64,000 nucleotides of DNA from Paraburkholderia sp. GTDB lineage: Bacteria > Pseudomonadota > Gammaproteobacteria > Burkholderiales > Burkholderiaceae. The translations under genes and the position numbers were made by a program. Positions within the stretch are counted from its first letter, which is position 1. Every line of letters starts with the position of its first letter. The DNA lies in the NCBI RefSeq assembly GCF_004298475.1, contig NZ_SCRP01000031.1, forward strand, positions 41,280-105,279. Reading direction: 5' to 3'. Below, piece by piece: positions 52,104 through 61,173 of the stretch. Under the pieces are notes generated by a model. The model was not told where the DNA came from. It ran no database searches and worked only from the letters and a program-made list of their open reading frames with translations.

Positions 52104-52418
52104 ATGATTTCTAAAGCAAGACGAGTGTTCATGATTCAATCGATCGGCGTATGCGCGTCGCTCGCCATTGCGCAAGGCGCGAAAGCGGATGTGCCGCTCG
52201 TCGACGAAAACGATGCGGCTGCCAAGGGTCTGGGTTACCACGCCAACGCAGGCACGGTCGATGCAGCTCACACCCCGAAATACCAGGCCGGCCTGAAGTG
52301 TGCCAACTGCCGCTTCTTTAAAGGGGCGTCGAACGAGGCATCGGGGACTTGCCCGATGTTTCCCGGCAAGAACGTGGCCGCAGAAGGCTGGTGCAACGTC
52401 TACGCGAAGCGCGTCTGA
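52104..52418 (+). CDS. High-potential iron-sulfur protein (HiPIP)
   Basis: A 104-residue protein whose N-terminus KARRVFMIQS fits a Tat signal. Mature HiPIP holds a [4Fe-4S] cluster on Cys66, Cys69, Cys83 and Cys97 (KCANCRFF, GTCPMF, GWCNVY), the standard family spacing. It is a periplasmic electron carrier. Placed 58 bp after the cytochrome fusion, it probably carries electrons from the alcohol dehydrogenase and cytochrome to the terminal oxidase. GAGGAATG precedes ATG 52104. Confidence 0.93.
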   Translation: MISKARRVFMIQSIGVCASLAIAQGAKADVPLVDENDAAAKGLGYHANAGTVDAAHTPKYQAGLKCANCRFFKGASNEASGTCPMFPGKNVAAEGWCNVYAKRV

Positions 52419-52605
52419 TCGAACGTAGCTGCAGGTCTCGACTGTAGCTCGCTGATATCTGACGTTGTCAATTAATATAACAATCAATGTATTCGAGGAG
52501 GCGCGTATAGGAGAACGTGACGTGTCCGATCCCATGTCCTGATTGGAGGGGATGGTGGGAAATCAAACGAAGTGAACCAATATCACTCGAATAACTAGAG
52601 ACATA

Positions 52606-53727
52606 ATGAAAAATAGACATTTTCGAAAGACCTTCCTGTTGGTGGTGCTGGGTGGAGCGTCCGGTGTGGCGTCGGCGCAATCGTCTGTGACCTTGTACGG
52701 AACGATCGATGCCGGTGTGCTGTATCAGAACCGTGCGGCAACGGGATCGGGCAGTCAGGTTCAACTCGCAACCGGCGGCATCGCCCCGAGCATCTGGGGG
52801 TTTAGAGGGGTTGAGGACCTCGGCGGCGGCATGAAGGCCATTTTCAATCTCGAAGGGCATTTCAGCAGCAATAACGGCACGCTGACGAGCGGTCCTGGAT
52901 TCACGTCGGAGATATTCCGGCGCCAGGCCAATATCGGACTCAGCACCCACTGGGGCACGGTCACCCTCGGACGGATGTATAGCCCGTCGCTGCTGGCCGC
53001 CATTTCGACCGAGCCGAGAGGTTTTGCCGAGAATCTCTCGAACCTTTATACGTGGGCATACAACCAGTTGCCTGCGCCGGGCAATGCTGAAGGCGCGGGC
53101 ACCAATCCCGGCAACGACGTTGGCGTGTTCATCGGCAATGCCGTGCAGTATTCGAATACGCTGGGGCCGGTCTGGGTGGGCGGCGCCTGGTCGTTCGGCG
53201 GCGTACCCGGCAGCCTCAAGAACGGAAGCGAAATGTCGTTGGGCGCGACTTATACCGGCCCGTTTACCGCATCGGCGGCGTATCAGTCGATTGCCGACAG
53301 TGTGACGGGGGAAAACGTCAGTCGCCTGTGGAATTTCGGCGTGGCAATGTCGTACGGTCCGCTTACCGGCAAGCTCAACTATCTCGGCGTGATCGATCGC
53401 TCGGTCTTTGGGCCGGACATCTCGAACGTTCGCTCGATCAGCCCCGGCATCGATTACCGGTGGAATTACGCCAATACGCTGACGCTGGCCGGCTATTACA
53501 ACACCTATAGCGGCGCGCACCGAAGCATCACGCGATCACTGGTGTTGAGCAACAATTTTTCATTGTCGAAACGCACCACGTTGTATGCGCAGGTCGCTTA
53601 TGTCGATGCCGGCGTAGTCGGAACAGCCGATCCGCTCGAAGGACTCAAGACGTCCATCGTATCGGGCGGCACTGCAGCGGGTGCGAAGACGGTCCTGGCG
53701 AACGTCGGCATCATGCATCACTTCTGA
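52606..53727 (+). CDS. Gram-negative porin (OmpC-like, Burkholderia type)
   Basis: A 373-residue trimeric porin. The signal peptide ends VASAQ, and the mature start SSVTLYGTIDAGVLYQN is the hallmark of betaproteobacterial porins; the protein ends with the beta-signal GIMHHF. Loop 3 (about 115-150) would set pore size. It is 187 bp after the HiPIP gene and may admit the alcohol substrate or its product. No named ribosome-binding site is obvious (AACTAGAGACATA). Confidence 0.93.
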   Translation: MKNRHFRKTFLLVVLGGASGVASAQSSVTLYGTIDAGVLYQNRAATGSGSQVQLATGGIAPSIWGFRGVEDLGGGMKAIFNLEGHFSSNNGTLTSGPGFTSEIFRRQANIGLSTHWGTVTLGRMYSPSLLAAISTEPRGFAENLSNLYTWAYNQLPAPGNAEGAGTNPGNDVGVFIGNAVQYSNTLGPVWVGGAWSFGGVPGSLKNGSEMSLGATYTGPFTASAAYQSIADSVTGENVSRLWNFGVAMSYGPLTGKLNYLGVIDRSVFGPDISNVRSISPGIDYRWNYANTLTLAGYYNTYSGAHRSITRSLVLSNNFSLSKRTTLYAQVAYVDAGVVGTADPLEGLKTSIVSGGTAAGAKTVLANVGIMHHF

Positions 53728-53771
53728 TCGGCATCTGAATAGAAAGACGAAGTGCCCGGAGGAGAGGCATC

Positions 53772-54851
53772 TTGAGGGGTGGGTATTGGCGCCGTGGTTC
53801 GCGGCACGTTGGTATCCGTATCAGCGTGTCGCAACGTATATATGCGTTCGGCGCGCTGGGCGTATTGCTCGCATTGACGCCCAATGCGCGAGCGCAGGCA
53901 TCGGTCACGCTTTACGGCCTGATGGATACGAGTATTGAGACCACCAATCCGGGCGGCCGGTGGGTGTCCCGAATGGATTCGGGCGCCTACCGCGGGCCGC
54001 GCATCGGGCTGCGCGGCAGCGAGCCGGTCTTCGATGGCACGAGTATTCTGTTCGCGCTCGAGAGCGGTTTTGGTACGACGGATGGGACGCTTTCGACGCC
54101 AGGCACGCTGTTCAGCCGCCAGGCGTGGATTGGCGCTGGCGGCGGATGGGGCCAGGTGCGTGTCGGTCGACAGTACTCGCCGATTTATATCCCGTTCAAG
54201 GGCATGATCGACGCGTTTGGCGCCGGGACGATCGCGTCGGGGATGAACAATTTCTCGAAGATCACGCCTTATCTGAGCGACGCCATGACCTATCTGTCGC
54301 CGACGATCGCGGGTTTTAACGCGACCGTGATGGCGTCGCTGCGGGCAAGCAGCGATAACGACGGCAATGGACTCGCGGGAAATATCGAAACCGTCACATA
54401 TCGGCACGGCCCGGCTCTGCTCGCCTACGCGCACCAGCAGACGCACGGCAGCGGCGCGCTACGTACGAATATCGCCGGTGCTTCATACGAAGTGCAAAAG
54501 GCGACTTTGTTTGCGGACTGGTTCAACGATGCAGGAGCCGGTAAACCCGCTTTTCACAACGACGGCCTTGCGGTGTCGCTGCGCTATGCGTTCACGCCTG
54601 TCTTCGATGCTTCGCTTGGCTACGCGTACGTGCGTGACCGTTCGGGCAAAGCAAACAACGCCGACCAGTTCAGCGCGATGTGCGAGTACAGTCTGTCGAA
54701 GCGGTTGCAGTTCTATGCCAGCGCCGGCTGGTTGCGTAACCGCAATAAGGCGGCGTTTACACTGCGCGGCGTGAACGTTACGGGCCTGCCACCCACCTGG
54801 CCGGGCGCGCCGGTGCGAGGCATGCAGATCGGCATGATCAACCGGTTCTAG
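53772..54851 (+). CDS. Second Gram-negative porin
   Basis: A 359-residue porin of the same family (ASVTLYGLMDTSIETTN; C-terminus GMQIGMINRF). TTG 53772 is used because GGAGGAGAGG lies immediately upstream; it gives a long basic n-region before the hydrophobic signal helix that ends NARAQ. No ATG is available before the signal sequence. It lies 44 bp after the first porin, in the same transcript. The two porins are clearly diverged, so this is not a recent duplication. Confidence 0.88.
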   Translation: MRGGYWRRGSRHVGIRISVSQRIYAFGALGVLLALTPNARAQASVTLYGLMDTSIETTNPGGRWVSRMDSGAYRGPRIGLRGSEPVFDGTSILFALESGFGTTDGTLSTPGTLFSRQAWIGAGGGWGQVRVGRQYSPIYIPFKGMIDAFGAGTIASGMNNFSKITPYLSDAMTYLSPTIAGFNATVMASLRASSDNDGNGLAGNIETVTYRHGPALLAYAHQQTHGSGALRTNIAGASYEVQKATLFADWFNDAGAGKPAFHNDGLAVSLRYAFTPVFDASLGYAYVRDRSGKANNADQFSAMCEYSLSKRLQFYASAGWLRNRNKAAFTLRGVNVTGLPPTWPGAPVRGMQIGMINRF

Positions 54852-54876
54852 CCGGATTGCGAGCAACTGGGACGGC

Positions 54877-55305
54877 TCACGGCCGTCCCTGTGGAACGGT
54901 CACAAAACCGATTTGTGTCATTCCTGCCGCTTGCGCTTGAGCCATCACGTCCGCGACACGCTCGTAGCGCACGGCACGGTCCGCATGAAGACGCAGCTCG
55001 GGACGCGGGCTCGCCGCAGCTGCCGCGATCAGTCGCGCGGAAAGCGCGCCGCTTTCGATACGCGTGCCATTCCAGAAGATCGATCCATCCGCCGCGATGC
55101 CCACGTCCACATGCTGCGCCGCCGTTGCCTCGGGCTGACTGACGACGCGCGGCAAGTCGATCTTCAGCGCATGCTGTAGCGCGGGTATCGTCACCATAAA
55201 CACGATCAACAGTACGAGCATGACGTCGACGAGCGGCGTCATGTTGATCTCGTTCATCAATGCATCGTCGTTGGCGTCGTCGCCGAAAGGTGCATTCATT
55301 GCCAT
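54877..55305 (-). CDS. exbD: ExbD, TonB energising complex
   Basis: A 142-residue protein with one transmembrane helix (about 25-44, VDVMLVLLIVFMVTIPALQ) bearing the proton-channel Asp in TPLVDVMLVLLIV, and a periplasmic domain (ELRLHADRAVRYERVADVMAQAQAAGM). The start at 55305 overlaps the end of exbB by 10 bp. With ExbB it uses the proton gradient to energise TonB. Last gene of the receptor-tonB-exbB-exbD transcript and convergent with the porin gene. Confidence 0.95.
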   Translation of the reverse strand: MAMNAPFGDDANDDALMNEINMTPLVDVMLVLLIVFMVTIPALQHALKIDLPRVVSQPEATAAQHVDVGIAADGSIFWNGTRIESGALSARLIAAAAASPRPELRLHADRAVRYERVADVMAQAQAAGMTQIGFVTVPQGRP

Positions 55306-56048
55306 TCGAGTGCTCCGTTGTTGTCGTCGACGCGCTGTGTGCGCGCCACCGCAGCGCCACGCGAGCCAGGCCGCATGTCCGCCACGAGGTAGGCATGCAA
55401 GTCGTGCGCGAAGCGGTTGAGCTTGTGTACGACGGTGCGATTGGCGCGCGTCAGCGCGTTATAGCCGAGCACGGCCGGGATCGCGACGAAGAGCCCGAAT
55501 GCGGTCATGATCAGCGACTCGCCGACCGGGCCCGCTACATGATCGATCGTGGCCGTCCCGCTTGCGCCGATCGCCATGAGGGCGTGATAAATCCCCCAGA
55601 CCGTGCCGAAGAGGCCCACGAACGGCGCAGTGCTGCCGATGGACGCGAGCATCGCAAGACCGCCCTGCATGCGTGCGATCCACTCGTCGAGCGTGTCTTT
55701 GAGGCAGCGTGTGATCCATTCCGAAGCGTCGATGCGCATGTGGATTTGCGGATTGGCGTCGCGATGATGCGCTGCGGCAGTCTTGCCCGCGCGCGCGAGG
55801 GCGAGTAAAGGGTTGTGCTGTGGGTTCGTCCCGGCAGCGTCCAGGCTTTGTACGCCGGCTTCGAATGAGCCCGCATGCCAGAACGGCGTAACGGCGCTAT
55901 CGACGTAGCGTGCGAGCCGGACGATGCGCACGAGCTTCACGACGATTACGACCCAGGAGAGCACCGACATCGTAAATAGCACGATGAGGATTGAGCGCGA
56001 GACGATATCGCCTTGCGACCAGACGTTTTCAAGTCCGTAATGTTGCAT
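55296..56048 (-). CDS. exbB: ExbB, TonB energising complex
   Basis: A 250-residue MotA/TolQ/ExbB protein from ATG 56048, with GGAGA before it. Three transmembrane helices (about 18-40, 128-150, 170-190) include the conserved SIGSTAPFVGLFGTVWGIYHAL and GPVGESLIMTAFGLFVAIPAVLGYN segments. It forms the pentamer around ExbD in the inner membrane. The frame extends upstream to 56180 but lacks a ribosome-binding site there. Confidence 0.95.
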   Translation of the reverse strand: MQHYGLENVWSQGDIVSRSILIVLFTMSVLSWVVIVVKLVRIVRLARYVDSAVTPFWHAGSFEAGVQSLDAAGTNPQHNPLLALARAGKTAAAHHRDANPQIHMRIDASEWITRCLKDTLDEWIARMQGGLAMLASIGSTAPFVGLFGTVWGIYHALMAIGASGTATIDHVAGPVGESLIMTAFGLFVAIPAVLGYNALTRANRTVVHKLNRFAHDLHAYLVADMRPGSRGAAVARTQRVDDNNGALEWQ

Positions 56049-56101
56049 AACGCGTTCTCCGTGATTCTCCGTGACCGCTGCTGCGGGTTCTTTCGATCGG
56101 A

Positions 56102-56845
56102 TCAGTTCTCCAGCCCGAAGGTGAAGGGCTGTTCGAACGTTACCGGAATGGGCACGCCCGCTTCGAGATACGGGTGACATGTGCTGCCCTGCAACGCGCC
56201 AAGCGCGGCTTCGTCGAGGCGCGGCGAGCCGCTGCTACGCTTTAATTGCGCGTGTTGAATGTGCCCTTCCGTGTCCACGACGAAGCGCACGAGTGCCGTG
56301 CCGGTTTCGCCGCGTCGGCGCGCCGCTTCGGGGTAGTCGGGTTGCGTGATGCTGCAATCGATATGCGAAACCGGTTTCGGGGTGCGTATTTCCTGCGGAG
56401 GCGAAGCCGGTTGTGCTATTGGCGGCGTGGCCGGTTGCGAAGTGGTGGGCGCAGTTGACGGTGGCGGCGCAACATTCGCTTCGCGCTGTGGTGTTGTTTC
56501 GATGTGCTGCGCCGGTTGCGGTAGCGCGGTGTTATTCCGGTTTGCTTTCGGTAATTGGCGCGGTTGCGGTCGCGGCTGCGGTTGCGAGTGGGCGGGTGCG
56601 ATTGCCGGTGTGCGTGCCGGAACGATTGCGCGCTGCGGCGCAGTTGCGACGATGCTCGGCGGCGTAGTCAGCAGGCGCGCGACGATTGTGCGTGGTGTTG
56701 CGAGCGGCACCACGCGCACCGTTTGCGCGCGCATCAACCACAACGCGAGTGCGGCATGGAGCGCGAGGACGGCGGCGAACACGACGACGACTTCGTTCGC
56801 CGGGTATTTTATCCACACGCCTGGCGCACCATTACCTCCAGGCAT
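56102..56845 (-). CDS. tonB: TonB energy-transducing protein
   Basis: A 247-residue protein. The N-terminal transmembrane helix (about 18-38) is followed by a Pro/Ala/Gln-rich periplasm-spanning region (about 75-160) and a C-terminal domain with ITQPDYPEAARRRGETGTAL, VRFVVDTEGHI and LKRSSGSPRLDEAAL, the standard TonB fold. Overlapping the receptor stop codon by 14 bp, it is translated with it. It appears dedicated to that receptor. Confidence 0.95.
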   Translation of the reverse strand: MPGGNGAPGVWIKYPANEVVVVFAAVLALHAALALWLMRAQTVRVVPLATPRTIVARLLTTPPSIVATAPQRAIVPARTPAIAPAHSQPQPRPQPRQLPKANRNNTALPQPAQHIETTPQREANVAPPPSTAPTTSQPATPPIAQPASPPQEIRTPKPVSHIDCSITQPDYPEAARRRGETGTALVRFVVDTEGHIQHAQLKRSSGSPRLDEAALGALQGSTCHPYLEAGVPIPVTFEQPFTFGLEN

Positions 56846-59129
56846 AGCGAAGTCCCACCCATGCGCCGCGCGGTGCGCCCACGCCGACGAACTGTTCGTT
56901 CACGGGATTCGCGGGATCGAACGAGTGGCCCGGTCCGTTGAAGAAGTTTTCTCCCAGTACGCCAAAACTCGCGTATTGCTTGTCGAGCAGGTTAGTCACG
57001 GTTGCGAAGATCTGCAACTGCTTTGTCACATTCCACGTCGCGTCGAGATCGATCAGGAAATAGCTTGCGATCTTGCCATTCGCGTCCTGGTTGTTTTCGT
57101 CGCCGCGCGCAAAGATGCTGCCGCGCCAGGTGAGATTCGTACCGAAATTGACCTGCGAGACCGGCGTGTAATCGAGCCTCAGCTTCACTGAATTGGCCGG
57201 GATGCCCGGAATACGGTCGCCGGATCGCACGACGATGTTGCCGTTCGCATCGGCGCTCGAATTGCTCCGGCTGCGCGAAACAAAAGTCGACTGATAGGTC
57301 GCATCGACGTAGCTATAGTTCGCGCCGATGCCGACCCGCCCGATGCGTGTGCGTGCACCCGCTTCGAAGCCCTGGCGGCGCGTTTTACCGACATTCTGGA
57401 AGTAACCCTGGCTGCTCGCGCCGCTGCTGATGAATTGAATGTCGTCGGAGAGCGTCGTACGCCAGGCCGCCACATTCCATGTGGTGGCCGAGCCGATCCG
57501 CCCGCGCGCGCCGATCTCGAACGTCTTTGCGATCACGGGGCGCAGATCCGGATCGGCGATGAAGTCGTTCGGCAGCGAGCAGGGCGCATTCGGGTCCGCG
57601 CAGGCGAGCTCGATCACCGTGGGCGAGCGCATGCCTTCGTTGTAGGTCGCATATACCGTGAGCGCTGTCGACGGGTTCCAGTTCAGACCGACGGCGGGGT
57701 TGAAGCGCGAGAACGTGTGACGCCCATCGAGCGCGGGCTGCAGGCCGCTTTCGTCGCCGATGTCGGCGCGTGCCCAGTCGTAGCGGCCCGATACCGTGGC
57801 CGAGAGTTGCTGCGTGAGTGAAAGCGTGTCGCTGAAGTAGAAACCGTAGTTCGCGCTATGCGTCTTCGCGTTGGTCTGCAACTGAAAATCGCCGACGCCC
57901 ACTGTCGCACGTGTTGCAGTGAAAGTGGCGTTCTGTACGGATTGCAGATATTGGGAATTCGCAAGGTCCGCGCTTGCGCCGAGCACCAGATCGTTTTTCA
58001 TCCCGAGCAGCTTGCCGAGCAGCGTCAATTGCAGGCTCGAACCGTAGCTGTCGGTTGTCACGTCGGACAGCGCGTTGGTGCCTTCCGGCGAAGTGGGATC
58101 GGTCGGATCGAAATCGTTGTTGATGTTGCTGCTGGTATTCCGGTTGTCGTAGTGGCGATAGTAGATATTGCCGCTCAATTCGACGTTGTCGGTAAAGTAG
58201 TGATCGCCCGAGAGCGTGACCCATGCGGCGCTGTTCTGGTTCTGGTCCGGATAGGTGTACGCCTGACGCGGATTGTCGAGGAACGAGCGCGGGATCGTTT
58301 GCGACCCCTGGAGCGTGTTGTCGGCGCCACCTGCCGAGAGCGAGAGGGTCGTATCGGCGTCCGTGTAACGCAGTTTGCCGAAGCCCTGGCGCACCTTGCT
58401 CGCATTGTGGTCGGCCCAGCCGTTATCGTTCGCGACGTTGCCCGTCACGTAGTAGTCGAGGTTCGGGCCGATCGTGCCGCCCTGTTCGATTTGTGCGGTT
58501 TTTCGTCCCCACGAACCGCCGCTGATTTCGGCGCTGCCCCCCGGATGATTGCGGCCATTCTTCGTCGCCAATGCGAGCGCGCCGCCCAGCGTATTGAAAC
58601 CGTAAGTCGGGTTCGAGCCGGGAATCAGCTGGATCGTGTCGATGGCGGCGAGCGGAATCAGATCCCAGTTGACGACGTCGCCGAACGGTTCGTTCACGCG
58701 CACGCCGTCGAGGAACACCGAAAGCCCTTGTGGCGTGCCGAGCAGCGGCGAGGCCGTGAAGCCGCGATAGTTGACGTCGGTTTGCCACGCGTTGCCCTGA
58801 GCCTCGTTGATATCGACGCTCTGGAGGTTCTTCTCGAAGTAGTCGGAAAGTGTGGCGCGGTGTTGCTGTTCGATGTCGCGCGCGCGTACCGTTTGCACGT
58901 TCGCGGGAACCTGCGTGAGCGGCGTGCCGATGCCGAGCAGCGGTGTCGTGCCGATCACGACGATGGGCGCGAGTTGCTTTGCGGCCGTGTCGTCGCCAGC
59001 CGTGGCAGGCGGAGTGCTCTGTGCCAGGACGAGGTGCGGGACACCTGCAAGCGTCGTGCCGAAGGTAAGGATGAGGCCCACGCGGCGCCTGATGTGCAGC
59101 CGGACAAGATGGCTTTGGAATAGGCGCAT
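56832..59129 (-). CDS. TonB-dependent outer-membrane receptor
   Basis: A 765-residue receptor from ATG 59129 (GTG 59144 is in frame too; neither has a clear ribosome-binding site). The signal peptide ends HLVLAQ; a TonB box-like segment (APIVVIGTT) and plug domain (IPLAAIDTIQLIPGSNPTYGFN, NTLGGALALATKNGR) come before a 22-strand barrel ending GAWVGLRYAWR. The family includes siderophore, cobalamin and lanthanide-chelate receptors. Its ligand is unknown, but it has its own tonB, exbB and exbD and sits beside a lanthanide-type dehydrogenase system, so a lanthanophore receptor is a reasonable guess. Confidence 0.92.
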   Translation of the reverse strand: MRLFQSHLVRLHIRRRVGLILTFGTTLAGVPHLVLAQSTPPATAGDDTAAKQLAPIVVIGTTPLLGIGTPLTQVPANVQTVRARDIEQQHRATLSDYFEKNLQSVDINEAQGNAWQTDVNYRGFTASPLLGTPQGLSVFLDGVRVNEPFGDVVNWDLIPLAAIDTIQLIPGSNPTYGFNTLGGALALATKNGRNHPGGSAEISGGSWGRKTAQIEQGGTIGPNLDYYVTGNVANDNGWADHNASKVRQGFGKLRYTDADTTLSLSAGGADNTLQGSQTIPRSFLDNPRQAYTYPDQNQNSAAWVTLSGDHYFTDNVELSGNIYYRHYDNRNTSSNINNDFDPTDPTSPEGTNALSDVTTDSYGSSLQLTLLGKLLGMKNDLVLGASADLANSQYLQSVQNATFTATRATVGVGDFQLQTNAKTHSANYGFYFSDTLSLTQQLSATVSGRYDWARADIGDESGLQPALDGRHTFSRFNPAVGLNWNPSTALTVYATYNEGMRSPTVIELACADPNAPCSLPNDFIADPDLRPVIAKTFEIGARGRIGSATTWNVAAWRTTLSDDIQFISSGASSQGYFQNVGKTRRQGFEAGARTRIGRVGIGANYSYVDATYQSTFVSRSRSNSSADANGNIVVRSGDRIPGIPANSVKLRLDYTPVSQVNFGTNLTWRGSIFARGDENNQDANGKIASYFLIDLDATWNVTKQLQIFATVTNLLDKQYASFGVLGENFFNGPGHSFDPANPVNEQFVGVGAPRGAWVGLRYAWR

Positions 59130-59157
59130 GATTTTTATCGGCACATCAGGAGTGAAC

Positions 59158-59178
59158 GATGGCCCCTAGGGGGCCATC
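59158..59178. terminator. Perfect hairpin between aldehyde dehydrogenase and receptor genes
   Basis: GATGGCCCC-TAG-GGGGCCATC, a 9-bp perfect stem in the 77-bp gap. No U-tract follows on the minus strand, so it may attenuate rather than stop readthrough into the receptor operon. Confidence 0.5.
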
Positions 59179-59206
59179 GTGCCATCGTGTTACCGGGCAA
59201 TCGGAA

Positions 59207-60751
59207 TCAGAAGAAACCGAGTGCGTCGGCGTCGTAACTCACCAGCAGGCACTTCGTCTGCTGATAGTTCGACAGTGCCATCTTGTGCGTCTCGCGTCCA
59301 ATGCCGGATTGCTTGTAGCCACCGAACGCCGCGTGCGCGGGATACAGGTGATAGCAATTGGTCCACACGCGCCCGGCTTCGATCTCGCGGCCCATGCGAT
59401 ACGCGCGGGAGCCGTCACGCGACCAGACGCCCGCACCCAGTCCGAAGTAGGTGTCGTTCGCGATCTCGATGGCTTCCTCTTCGTTCTTGAACGTCATCAC
59501 CGATGCGACCGGGCCGAAAATTTCCTCCTGGAACACACGCATCTTGTTGTTGCCGAGCAGCATCGTCGGCTTGACATAGAAGCCTGCGTCCAGATCGGAT
59601 GCGGGCGTAGCCCGTGCGCCGCCGGTCAGGCATTGCGCGCCTTCATTGCGTCCGATGTCGATATACGAAAGGATTTTATCGAGCTGTTGCTTCGATGCCT
59701 GCGCACCGATCATCGTCTGCATGTCGAGCGGATTGCCGGCCTTGATGCGTTCGACGCGGGCCACCGCGCGTTCGATGAATTTCTCGTAGATCGATTCCTG
59801 AATCAGGATACGCGACGGGCAGGTGCAGACTTCACCTTGATTCAGGGCGAACATCGCAAGGCCTTCCAGTGCCTTGTCGAGGAACGCGTCGTCATGGTCG
59901 AGCACGTCGGCGAAGAAGATGTTCGGGCTCTTGCCGCCCAGTTCGACGGTCGAGGGAATCAGGCTTTCGGCTGCCGCGCGCAGAATGCGCTTGCCGACCG
60001 GCGTCGAACCCGTGAACGCGATCTTGGAGATGCGCGTGCTGGTGACCAGTGCTTCGCCAGCTTCCTTGCCAAAACCGTTCACGATATTGATCACGCCCGG
60101 CGGGAACAGATCGCCGATCAATTCCATCAGGACGAGAATCGATGCCGGTGTCTGCTCGGCGGGCTTCATCACGATGCAACAACCTGCTGCCAGTGCGGGC
60201 GCGAGTTTCCAGGCCGCCATCAGCAGCGGGAAATTCCAGGGAATGATCTGGCCGACCACGCCGATCGGCTCGTGGAAGTGATACGCGACGGTGTTGTCGT
60301 CGATTTCCGAAATGCCGCCTTCCTGCGCGCGGATGCAGCCCGCGAAGTAGCGGAAGTGATCGATGGCGAGCGGCACGTCGGCAGCCATCGTCTCGCGCAG
60401 CGGCTTGCCATTGTCGATGGTCTCCGCTACTGCCAGAAGCTTGAGATTCTGTTCCATCTTGTCGGCCGCTGCGAGCAGCAGGTTCGCGCGATTGGCGACC
60501 GACGTCTTGGCCCACTTGCGGCGGGCGGCGTGTGCGGCATCGAGAGCGGCATCGATATCGGCAGCGTTCGAGCGCGGGATCTCACAGAACACGCGGCCAT
60601 TGATCGGCGAGATGTTTTCGAAATATTCCTGGCTGATCGGTGCGACCCATTTGCCGCCGATGTAGTTGTCGTACCGGTTGCGATAGGGGTATTCGATATC
60701 GATGCCAAGCTGTTTCAGATCGAAGGGATTCAATTGGTATCTCCGGTTCAT
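59207..60751 (-). CDS. NAD-dependent aldehyde dehydrogenase (ExaC/AcoD-like)
   Basis: A 514-residue class 3-type aldehyde dehydrogenase that would oxidise acetaldehyde or longer aldehydes to acids. Glu270 ([14 protein letters not shown]) is the general base, and Cys309 (NQGEVCTCP) the nucleophile; FTGSTPVGK is the NAD-binding segment. ATG 60751 has no strong ribosome-binding site; TTG 60733 ([10 protein letters not shown]) has CGGAGA six bases before it and may be the true start. A sigma-54 promoter lies 42-57 bp upstream. It performs the second step after the PQQ alcohol dehydrogenase. Confidence 0.95.
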   Translation of the reverse strand: MNRRYQLNPFDLKQLGIDIEYPYRNRYDNYIGGKWVAPISQEYFENISPINGRVFCEIPRSNAADIDAALDAAHAARRKWAKTSVANRANLLLAAADKMEQNLKLLAVAETIDNGKPLRETMAADVPLAIDHFRYFAGCIRAQEGGISEIDDNTVAYHFHEPIGVVGQIIPWNFPLLMAAWKLAPALAAGCCIVMKPAEQTPASILVLMELIGDLFPPGVINIVNGFGKEAGEALVTSTRISKIAFTGSTPVGKRILRAAAESLIPSTVELGGKSPNIFFADVLDHDDAFLDKALEGLAMFALNQGEVCTCPSRILIQESIYEKFIERAVARVERIKAGNPLDMQTMIGAQASKQQLDKILSYIDIGRNEGAQCLTGGARATPASDLDAGFYVKPTMLLGNNKMRVFQEEIFGPVASVMTFKNEEEAIEIANDTYFGLGAGVWSRDGSRAYRMGREIEAGRVWTNCYHLYPAHAAFGGYKQSGIGRETHKMALSNYQQTKCLLVSYDADALGFF

Positions 60752-60792
60752 TGTTTGGAGGAGAACAACGTGAGTGTCGCAAGGGCATCTCA

Positions 60793-60808
60793 AGCAATAT
60801 GCGTACCA
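60793..60808 (-). promoter_or_regulatory. Sigma-54 promoter of the aldehyde dehydrogenase
   Basis: On the minus strand TGGTACGCATATTGCT matches TGGCAC-N5-TTGCW with one mismatch and correct GG/GC spacing. Transcription would start near 60782, about 30 bp before the ATG. AcoD/ExaC-type genes are commonly sigma-54 dependent. Confidence 0.78.
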
Positions 60809-61173
60809 TGATTAAAGAACACCGATCTGGCAGCGTTATCTGCGAACCCGGATCGTGATCGGGCAGCAGGCATGTGTTGCAATTTGGTTCAGGTGGCGCA
60901 TCTTGCTGGACAATTATGGCGCAATTGCAGACATATTTATATTTCGGAGCGCTGATTTAGATCGCACGGCCTGAATGCCGATTATTCAAAGCGACGCCGC
61001 TTCGAAATCACATTCGCCGGACGTCTTTCGCTGCATTGCAGCGAGATGAGGGAAGCCCACACAATAATGAGGGCCATTGCGGTCACAACAGGTGTTCATT
61101 TATTGAACACCTGTTGTGAATTAGAGCGCTGCGTGTGACAGATGCGCGCAGTGGCTGGCCGGCGATCGATGTG
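60809..61173. other. Enhancer region between activator and aldehyde dehydrogenase genes
   Basis: No gene. It contains TGTTGCA (60875-60881, TGCAACA on the other strand), the small palindrome CGCTGCA-T-TGCAGCG (61029-61043) and the 16-bp palindrome at 61083-61119, all candidates for activator binding. Confidence 0.5.
61083..61119. repeat. 16-bp perfect palindrome
   Basis: TCACAACAGGTGTTCA-TTTAT-TGAACACCTGTTGTGA forms a perfect stem with a 5-base loop. It lies 55 bp past the activator stop codon and about 275 bp upstream of the -24 element of the aldehyde dehydrogenase. It may be the activator's terminator (no U-tract on the minus strand) or an operator. Confidence 0.75.
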
